From Planococcus halocryophilus (lineage in GTDB: Bacteria; Bacillota; Bacilli; Bacillales_A; Planococcaceae): a stretch of 64,000 bases of DNA. Both the position numbers and the translations under genes were made by a program. The stretch spans positions 62,001 through 126,000 of the forward strand of contig NZ_JAKVTG010000002.1 in assembly GCF_022489025.1 (NCBI RefSeq). The letters are read 5' to 3'. The notes under the pieces are model-generated. The model was not told the origin of the DNA. It made no database searches and saw nothing but the letters and a program-made list of their open reading frames with translations. This document shows positions 58,002-64,000 of this stretch, one piece after another; position 1 is the stretch's first letter, and every line of letters starts with the position of its first letter.

Positions 58002-60431
58002 CTAATTTAATACAGTTAATATTGATTTCTTTTCAAAATAGGCATGAAGTCGGTACTCTGCTATTTCTCGAGTCCACTGATACAAGCTCTCATTTTCTTC
58101 ATGAGAGGGCTGCAAATTGAATTTGAACATATCGTTTTCAAAAGTGACTAATCCCTCTTTTGCGCTACCGCTCCATTTTGTCATCGGCATCTGCGAAATT
58201 ACATCAGCCATTTTTTTCTCATCATACTTACGTAATCTTTTCCCCTGGGCATCACTAAAGTCTAATTTCATACGGTAATCTTTTTTCGTTAAATAGCTAT
58301 GGAAAAACGGAGCCGCTTCTTGTGGAGTTATCGGCTCGAGCCATTTCCCCATACCTTTTGACAACATATAACTCAAAACAACCAGTTTGTAACTTTTGGT
58401 CATCAAGGTTTTCTCAACTTCTAACAGCCAGTTCTTGTATTTCAACCAGACATTTTGTTCTGATTCTGTTAGTTCCTCGGCGTAAGCAAGCATACCAATA
58501 TAACTCCCAAACTCTTGTTTTACCATCTTGGAATCAAGATTAGCATGAAGATGGAACTCCAAATAACTTGGACCTTTCCCCATTTCCTTCTTCAATTCTT
58601 GATACTCCATAACCACCAACTCTTTACGTGGTGATCTTTTTTTACGCATTTCTTCCAATAAATTAATGACTTGCAAATCTAAATTAAATTCACATTGAAG
58701 AGGAATAAGCGGCTCAACATTCTTATTCCCTACTGTTGTTTCTTCTTTATTAAACACAGCCAATTTCAAATCAGCATTTCGATAATTGCCGATAAAATCA
58801 ATAATGACACAATGTGTTTTGCCATCTGCAATACGTAAACCACGTCCAATTTGCTGCGTATAAACTGCCAGAGATTCTGTCGGTCGAATGAAAACGAGCG
58901 TATCTACTTTCGGAATATCGACCCCTTCATTGAAGAGATCTACCGTGAAAATCAATTCAATATCGCCAGTATCTAATTTGGTACGAGCTGTTTTCCGTTC
59001 TTGTGGATGAGACTCACCATGAAGGGCAATAGAGCGAACACCTTTACTCTCGAAAAAGTTGTTCATATAAAGAGCTTGTTTTACTGAAGAACAAAAAACA
59101 ATGGTTCTCGTTTGTTTGTAACGGCTCCATTCATCGAAAATCTTTTCCGCAAAACTCTCACGTAACTGTAACTGCAGTAATTCTTGTTCATCATAGCGGT
59201 TGCCTCTCCACGGAATAGCTGAATAATCGGTATCATCATGTACTCCGTAATAATGGAACGGTGCTAGCCAATTTCGCTCGATGGCGTCAAGAAAATGAAT
59301 CGAAATTGCTACGTTCCCATCGCATAAAGCATAGACATCTTTATTATCCATACGGTCTGGTGTGGCAGTAATACCTAACAGAAATTTCGGCTCAAAATGA
59401 TTTAATAATCGCTCGTAAGTTGGTGCTGCTGCATGATGAAATTCATCCACAACAATCAAATCAAAAGCAGCTTTTTCAAAACGGTCTAAATGATATTGGC
59501 TGCTCAATGTATAAATGGAAGCAAAAATAAAATCTGCAGCCGTATCTTTTTCAGAAGCATTGTAAAAAGAACTCGTTCTATTAGGGTGTACATGCTTGAA
59601 TGATTGCTCGGCTTGCGTCAGAATTTCTTCGCGGTGAGCGACAAACAACACGCGTTTGAATTTCGCTGCAAAAAAAGCAGCTAAGTACGTTTTCCCTAAA
59701 CCTGTTGCTAAAACTACCATTGCCCGAGTATATTCCTCTGCGAGTACATTGTCCAAAGCTTCTAACGCTTCTTTTTGCGCCGGTCTTGGAGAAATTGGCG
59801 TATTGTAAACCACTTGGGTCTCAGCCACTTCTGGTTGTTGAGGCTGAGCTGGTCCTAAGGTTATTTCAACTTCTTCAGCTTCTGACCATACCGGACTGAT
59901 GGGTTTTAGTATATTCGCTTTTGTATGTAATGATCGATATTCTGCTAATGTCTCTGTATTTAGAGCCACCGTTTGATCGGCATAAAAATATTTTAAGAAC
60001 TGAGTAGTTGCTTCTTCAAAAACCTCTGCATCCACTGCTGTTGGTGCGATTAAGTTCCACTCCACTCCATTCGTTAATGCAGACGCTGATAAATTAGAAG
60101 ATCCCACGATTAACTGAGAGGCTTTGGTCCCTCGAAACAAATAAGACTTCGGATGAAAAGAAGTTCCCCCGCTCCGCCAAATTCGAATTTCCGCAGACGG
60201 TAACTCTTCAAGTAGTAATTGTAATGCGTCTGGCTGTGTAACAAAAAGGTAGTCGCCTACTAATAACTTTATCGGCACACCTCTCTCAGTAGCTTCTTTT
60301 AAGAATGGAATGATTTTCTTCACACCAGATTTCATCGCAAAAGCTGTAATCCATTGAATTTCAACGGCGTCTTTTGATAACCTTTCTAAATGTGAAACGA
60401 GCTGAGAAGTAACCAGTTCCAGCTTAGTCAT
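58002..60431 (-). CDS. PLD-nuclease / SF2 helicase protein
   Basis: An 809-aa protein with the same design as the one at 9022-11919. PLD-like domain: H93-P-K95 and GSSN 110-113. SF2 helicase: Walker A ATGLGKT 242-248, DEFH 329-332, TATP 355-358 and a late QIGRGLR. The C-terminal about 250 residues are shorter than in the first protein. A role in DNA repair or defence is inferred from the domains only. Its ATG overlaps the end of the upstream pyrophosphohydrolase gene by 8 nt, so the two are translated together. Confidence 0.87.
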   Translation of the reverse strand: MTKLELVTSQLVSHLERLSKDAVEIQWITAFAMKSGVKKIIPFLKEATERGVPIKLLVGDYLFVTQPDALQLLLEELPSAEIRIWRSGGTSFHPKSYLFRGTKASQLIVGSSNLSASALTNGVEWNLIAPTAVDAEVFEEATTQFLKYFYADQTVALNTETLAEYRSLHTKANILKPISPVWSEAEEVEITLGPAQPQQPEVAETQVVYNTPISPRPAQKEALEALDNVLAEEYTRAMVVLATGLGKTYLAAFFAAKFKRVLFVAHREEILTQAEQSFKHVHPNRTSSFYNASEKDTAADFIFASIYTLSSQYHLDRFEKAAFDLIVVDEFHHAAAPTYERLLNHFEPKFLLGITATPDRMDNKDVYALCDGNVAISIHFLDAIERNWLAPFHYYGVHDDTDYSAIPWRGNRYDEQELLQLQLRESFAEKIFDEWSRYKQTRTIVFCSSVKQALYMNNFFESKGVRSIALHGESHPQERKTARTKLDTGDIELIFTVDLFNEGVDIPKVDTLVFIRPTESLAVYTQQIGRGLRIADGKTHCVIIDFIGNYRNADLKLAVFNKEETTVGNKNVEPLIPLQCEFNLDLQVINLLEEMRKKRSPRKELVVMEYQELKKEMGKGPSYLEFHLHANLDSKMVKQEFGSYIGMLAYAEELTESEQNVWLKYKNWLLEVEKTLMTKSYKLVVLSYMLSKGMGKWLEPITPQEAAPFFHSYLTKKDYRMKLDFSDAQGKRLRKYDEKKMADVISQMPMTKWSGSAKEGLVTFENDMFKFNLQPSHEENESLYQWTREIAEYRLHAYFEKKSILTVLN

Positions 60432-60750
60432 CTTCTACCTCGATTAAAAAGATCCGCTTTTCAAAACCGCCACGTTTCTCCGCTTTTGCTTTACGAATAT
60501 TTCCGAGTTCTTCAACTGAAGATCCGTGGATTTTTGTAGCTGCATAAAGAAGTTCAAGTATGTCGGCCAACTCTTCTACTGCTTCTTCGTTATTCTTTGC
60601 TGCATTATACTCATCAAGTTCTTCACCTAATTTCTTTTTCAACTCCACTCTATACTCATCTTCTGATAAAATTCGAGTTGAAAATTCTTTTCCTGTTTTC
60701 GCAATTACTTCAGGTATCGCGTCGCGTACTAGTTTGTTGTAGATCGGCAT
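60424..60750 (-). CDS. MazG-fold phosphoribosyl-ATP pyrophosphohydrolase-like protein
   Basis: A 108-aa all-helical protein of the COG4997 type: YNKLVRDAIPEVIAKTGKEF at the start, the metal-binding set KLGEELDEYNAAKNNEEAVEELADILELLYA (E-x2-E...E-x2-D) and the C-terminal RGGFEKRIFL. The family hydrolyses nucleoside triphosphates to monophosphate plus pyrophosphate. It is the first gene of a two-gene operon with the PLD-helicase, overlapping by 8 nt. Its natural substrate is unknown. Confidence 0.82.
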   Translation of the reverse strand: MPIYNKLVRDAIPEVIAKTGKEFSTRILSEDEYRVELKKKLGEELDEYNAAKNNEEAVEELADILELLYAATKIHGSSVEELGNIRKAKAEKRGGFEKRIFLIEVEDD

Positions 60751-61094
60751 GGGTAGGCTCCTTTAAGGTTTTGTTTTCTAATTTTATCATTTTTCATGGT
60801 ATAAGGACTACATAGCACCTTACATTTCAGAGAAAGCGTAAAGCGACATATAGTAGTTTTTGCATCGAATTTAATACATTTCATAGCATTGATTGGAGAC
60901 ACTTAAAATATACTTTTCATTTCTTTAAGTACTTCATTTTTTATAACCGACTATTAGATATTATGGTTTAAGACAACGTCTCTTATCATCTTATTCTCTT
61001 CAGATACAATTTTTTAAAATTCTACCATCACTTATTATTTTATACTGTTCTTTTTTTCTCTTAGATTTCTATTTCAATTGATTAGAATAGTATC

Positions 61095-61150
61095 CGTAAA
61101 AGTACACTTTTACGAACGTTCGCGAAATTTCATATACTTTTACGAACGTT
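61095..61150. repeat. Repeat cluster upstream of the serine recombinase (possible res/operator)
   Basis: This lies in the 442-base gene-free stretch 60751-61192, otherwise AT-rich and featureless. CGTAAAAGT (61095-61103) faces ACTTTTACG (61106-61114), and the 15-mer ACTTTTACGAACGTT occurs at 61106-61120 and 61136-61150 (period 30). The cluster ends 43 nt before the recombinase gene, next to a TATAAT at 61158-61163. Recombinase binding is likely, as operator or recombination site. Confidence 0.55.
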
Positions 61151-61192
61151 TTTCAGGTATAATTAACAGTAAAATCGTTTAAGAGGTGAATT

Positions 61193-61810
61193 ATGGAACA
61201 TCGCAAATTTGGTTACATAACTGTCAGCAGCAAAGATCAAAATGAAGGACGTCAATTGGAAGCCATGCGGAAAATGGGCATCACTGAACGGGATATTTAT
61301 CTAGACAAGCAAAGTGGCAAAAATTTCGAACGAGCGAACTACCAACTATTAAAACGAGTTATTCGAAAAGGGGATATTCTTTACATTCACTCGTTAGATC
61401 GATTCGGCCGAAACAAAGAAGAGATCCTCCAGGAATGGAATGACCTGACGAAAAACATCGAAGCCGATATTGTCGTGTTGGATATGCCATTACTCGATAC
61501 AACGCAGTATAAAGATAGTATGGGTACTTTTATTGCGGACTTATTTTTGCAGATTCTTTCCTGGATGGCTGAAGAAGAACGAGAACGCATCCGCAAACGG
61601 CAGCGTGAAGGAATCGACTTAGCATTGCAAAATGGCATTCAGTTTGGCAGACCAACCGTTTTTGTTTCAGAGGAATTTAAAGAGGTTTATAGAAAGTGGA
61701 AAGCTAAAGAGCTAACAGCAGTTGAAGCCATGAAGGAAGCCGGAGTGAAAAAGACCAGTTTTTATAAATTGGTCAAAGCACTCGAAGAAGAGACAGTTAA
61801 ATCATTATAA
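61193..61810 (+). CDS. Small serine recombinase (resolvase/invertase), catalytic Arg replaced
   Basis: A 205-aa resolvase-type protein: N-terminal catalytic domain, long E-helix (FIADLFLQILSWMAEEERERIRKRQREGI) and a C-terminal HTH (LTAVEAMKEAGVKKTSFYKLVK). The active Ser is in GYITVSSKDQN, but the near-invariant Arg two residues before the Ser (GY-x-RVS) is Thr10. The second Arg cluster SLDRFGRN is intact. Loss of that Arg strongly lowers activity in gamma-delta resolvase, so this protein may bind DNA without recombining well. The ATG follows AAGAGGTGAATT. Confidence 0.88.
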   Translation: MEHRKFGYITVSSKDQNEGRQLEAMRKMGITERDIYLDKQSGKNFERANYQLLKRVIRKGDILYIHSLDRFGRNKEEILQEWNDLTKNIEADIVVLDMPLLDTTQYKDSMGTFIADLFLQILSWMAEEERERIRKRQREGIDLALQNGIQFGRPTVFVSEEFKEVYRKWKAKELTAVEAMKEAGVKKTSFYKLVKALEEETVKSL

Positions 61811-61893
61811 TAGAAGAAACTCTTTTCCATTATCAGAGCTATTAGTATAGGGTAACTCTATATTCCCAATAAAAAGGAGATGAATATATTACA

Positions 61894-61926
61894 TAGAATA
61901 TAATTTGTTAGAAAATTTATATTCTA
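61894..61926. promoter_or_regulatory. Dyad in the toxin-antitoxin promoter
   Basis: TAGAATATAA (61894-61903) and TTATATTCTA (61917-61926) are perfect 10-bp arms directly upstream of the toxin gene, and the left arm includes a TATAAT (61899-61904). A likely antitoxin operator. Confidence 0.6.
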
Positions 61927-61938
61927 CGTGATATAATT

Positions 61939-62385
61939 ATGATAGAAATTGAATTCTTAGCAGACGAACATGGCAATCAACAAGTCATCGACTTAATCAC
62001 TTCCATTGCTGATAGAGCCATGAGCGATAAAGATTATGCCGAACTTGCAGCTCGTATAGCCCAGCTACTTGATTACATGAAAGATATAGGAGTTCCTCCT
62101 ATAGAAAAACGTACGTTATACGGTATCAGTTCGGCAGGAAATCCCATCACACTAGTCAATGTGGTAAAAGAACTGAACAACCATCCCCCACTGATGGAAG
62201 CGCGAGCGAATTGGAGACCAGTAGGAGCTTTTCGAGCGATCTTTTTCTATGAAATGGACGACAAAGGCAACCAAACCATTTATTTCACAAAAGCTGTTAT
62301 CAAGCAGGCGACCTATTCACGAGACTTTGAACATGCAATTAGTGCGAGTGAAAAAATGATGGTTAAATTTTTTAAACCTGAGTAA
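61939..62385 (+). CDS. higB: RelE/HigB-family toxin (phage Gp49-like)
   Basis: A 148-aa protein whose second half is the RelE/Gp49-like core: GNPITLVNVVKELNNHPPLMEARANWRPVGAFRAIFFYEMDDKGNQTIYFTKAVIKQA. HigB-type toxins cleave mRNA at the ribosome. The toxin-first order with an XRE antitoxin 17 nt downstream is typical of hig loci. No ribosome site precedes the ATG, which follows a TATAAT-like stretch (61932-61937) by 1 nt, so initiation may be weak or leaderless. Confidence 0.78.
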   Translation: MIEIEFLADEHGNQQVIDLITSIADRAMSDKDYAELAARIAQLLDYMKDIGVPPIEKRTLYGISSAGNPITLVNVVKELNNHPPLMEARANWRPVGAFRAIFFYEMDDKGNQTIYFTKAVIKQATYSRDFEHAISASEKMMVKFFKPE

Positions 62386-62402
62386 AAAAGGAGAGGGTTT
62401 AA

Positions 62403-62729
62403 ATGACAAACAAAAATTATAACGATGTGATGGGGACCTTAAGGCAAGTGCCGAAAGTAAACGAACACTTGAATAAAATTTCTGTTATTATGGGGAAAAA
62501 AATACTCAAGAGACGTCTTGAGCTAGGTTTGACCCAAAAAGAAGTTGTCAATATGGTTAAAGATCATGGAGATGCTTTTACACAGGCGACGCTATCGAAG
62601 ATTGAAAGTGGTGCTGATAATATCAAATCCGAAACATACGATAAAGTTTTCCTAGCTTTGGGTGGTCTCGAAGACTTAACTCCTACATTTAAAGAAAATC
62701 CTAAAGGTAAAGATTTAATTCATTCATAG
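62403..62729 (+). CDS. higA: XRE-family antitoxin (HigA-like)
   Basis: A 108-aa protein with an XRE helix-turn-helix in the middle (GKKILKRRLELGLTQKEVVNMVKDHGDAFTQATLSKIESGADNIKSETYDKVFLALGG). As second gene after a HigB-type toxin it is the likely antitoxin and autorepressor, acting at the dyad 61894-61926. A strong AAAAAGGAGAGGG ribosome site precedes it, unlike the toxin, which favours antitoxin excess. Confidence 0.8.
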   Translation: MTNKNYNDVMGTLRQVPKVNEHLNKISVIMGKKILKRRLELGLTQKEVVNMVKDHGDAFTQATLSKIESGADNIKSETYDKVFLALGGLEDLTPTFKENPKGKDLIHS

Positions 62730-62751
62730 ACATCAATAATAAAAGAAACTC

Positions 62752-62798
62752 AAAATAGAACCGGAGAGAAAGAAGAACATCTTCTCTGGTTCTATTTT
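62752..62798 (+). terminator. Intrinsic terminator
   Basis: A 17-bp stem with one mismatch (62752-62768 with 62782-62798) followed by T ends the toxin-antitoxin operon. Confidence 0.8.
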
Positions 62799-62915
62799 TT
62801 GCATATGATTTCATGACCTGAAATACGGAACATCATCATTTAAGCCAAAGGATTTAAAAGTCCAACTCGAAACTATATGCTTCCTCTTTGCAAGTGCCGC
62901 CATTCAATCAGGTAT

Positions 62916-63811
62916 TTATAAATACTTATCAATGGTTTCTTCAGATACCGTAAGATAATGTTGAATTAACGTTTCTAGGGATTGATGGCCTGTTTGTTTC
63001 GCGATGGTTGATACATCTGCACCAGCTGCGTGCATCGCTACCACTTGGCTCTTCCTGAAATTATAGCCGGTGAGTCCTGTCCATCGCTGTAAGGCTTTGC
63101 AAAAACCTATTTCACTGATTGCGGTGCTTTCGTAGCGTCCATTCCTATATACTCTCCCTACGAAGTAGTCATCTGTCTTAAGGTCATATTCGCGTGTATA
63201 AACGTCGACTGCATGGGTAACTTCCGGAGTGAGACGTTTCGTATGCCATCTTTTTTGTTTTTTCAAGTAAACATGAACAAGTCTATTTTTCAAATCAAAA
63301 TCTCTTACTCTTAATCGAACCATTTCATTGGGTCTGTTGGCGGTTACCAAGTTAACTAAACAAATCGTCTTTGCTCTTATCGGAAGAGTGTTTATAATAT
63401 TCATCAATTCCTTCTTATTAATGGCTGACTTTCCTCGAACTTGGATTAAGTGAGCATACTGATCTTCACGATACATCTTCCTCATTGCTGAAAGTTCGTA
63501 TGCAACTCTAGTCCTTGCTCTAAAATCTATTCCATGAATCACACTCAAATATTTTCGAATAGCTGCCAATCGTCGTTCCCATGTTGTTTTTTAACCTTTT
63601 GCTCGATCAGCGATATATATAAATAATCGAGCATCGCCTCTGTTCCAACAATTTGACTCGTACTACAGCAATACTTTTTGTAACTACGAATATCCCCAGC
63701 GTATTGCCTTGGGATTTCCTCCATCTTTTTTTCAATATGAATTTTCCTGTTGTAGTAACGCTTCTGAGTCTCCAGTGCATCTTGGTGCATTACTAATTTA
63801 AATTCTGACAT
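62916..63811 (-). pseudogene. Tyrosine recombinase/integrase split by a frameshift
   Basis: Two overlapping minus-strand frames form one integrase of about 300 aa. The first (63811-63545) is the N-terminal SAM-like part, starting MSEFKLVMHQ after GGGGAAGAAGTAGA. At a T6 run (63587-63592; A6 in the message) the natural continuation KKTTWERRLAAIRKYLSVIHG lies in the -1 frame and runs to 62916. The catalytic part has Arg in TANRPNEMVRL, Lys in KKQKRWHTKRL, YNFRKS where H-x-x-R is usual, GHQS and the nucleophile Tyr in IQHYL. Decay, sequence error or slippage are all possible. Confidence 0.75.
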
Positions 63812-63898
63812 TCTACTTCTTCCCCATTTCTTTTCAAAATCATTTTGAGACACCATTTATGATAAATAGATTTTGAAAAGAATTATGAGACAAAGCAA

Positions 63899-63940
63899 AA
63901 GAGACAAAGAAGAAAATTTGAACCTTCTTCTCTGTCTCTT
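63899..63940. terminator. Terminator-like hairpin at the window end
   Basis: Imperfect 16-bp arms (63899-63914 with 63925-63940) of GA-rich and CT-rich sequence. No gene is visible between 63812 and 64000; the hairpin may end a gene to the right. Confidence 0.4.
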
Positions 63941-64000
63941 ATAAACCATCGTTTTTGATAGATAATTCTCTATAAAAACGAACTTTTTTATAGCAACTAA

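Noticed and set aside
61113-61122. CGAACGTTCG as a LexA/SOS box
   Set aside because: The Bacillus SOS box needs four bases between GAAC and GTTC; here the halves touch, and the 15-bp direct repeat explains the sequence better.

Overview
The window reads as chromosomal DNA of a low-GC, Gram-positive bacterium. Strong GGAGG-type ribosome binding sites, frequent TTG and GTG starts, dense intrinsic terminators and families such as DUF4181, DUF6366, DUF4064 and HssRS-HrtBA point to Bacillota. The gene complement fits Planococcaceae (Planococcus/Planomicrobium-like) best; that genus-level placement is inference from family content. No rRNA, tRNA or CRISPR array was seen.

Layout. 1-8.9 kb: small membrane proteins, an SDR oxidoreductase with a TetR regulator, an AI-2E-type exporter behind a DnaA-box-like cluster, and a MarR/YhfP-like oxidoreductase pair. 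8.5-12.4 kb: a probable operon of Nudix hydrolase, PLD-SF2 helicase-DUF3427 protein and DUF4357 protein. 12.6-25.8 kb: a YcsI-type hydro-lyase, two tandem membrane GGDEF-EAL proteins, a quinone/electrophile detoxification pair behind a palindrome matching the MhqR operator, an ArsR-SulP pair, another FMN reductase and a PAS-GGDEF(M) protein. A third GGDEF-EAL paralogue lies at 35.1-37.5 kb. 25.9-30.2 kb: a beta-glucoside PTS operon with a divergent GntR repressor. 30.2-34.2 kb: an hssRS-hrtBA heme-stress system with a recognisable HssR direct repeat.

39.2-45.9 kb holds the most original locus: a nitrilase-type amidase, an NCS1 permease and a cytosolic polysaccharide-deacetylase-like hydrolase, followed by a CxxC protein and a COG0523 metallochaperone. 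Next to it is a PAS-AAA+ regulator that has lost its sigma-54 contact loop and key Walker B residues. A 52-bp perfect palindrome abuts a sigma-A-like promoter. I read it as a candidate cyclic-imide or related cyclic-amide catabolic operon.

46.1-56.6 kb: an ABC exporter, small membrane proteins, an ArsR-like regulator facing a frameshifted MFS gene with a 46-bp palindromic operator, an FAD monooxygenase, a PatB-type C-S lyase and a BCCT transporter. 56.9-60.8 kb: a PRPP synthetase, then a second PLD-helicase overlapping a MazG-fold pyrophosphohydrolase, echoing the first helicase module. 61.2-64 kb looks like a mobile-element remnant: a serine recombinase with upstream repeats and a substituted catalytic arginine, a HigBA-like toxin-antitoxin pair and a tyrosine integrase broken at an A6 run.
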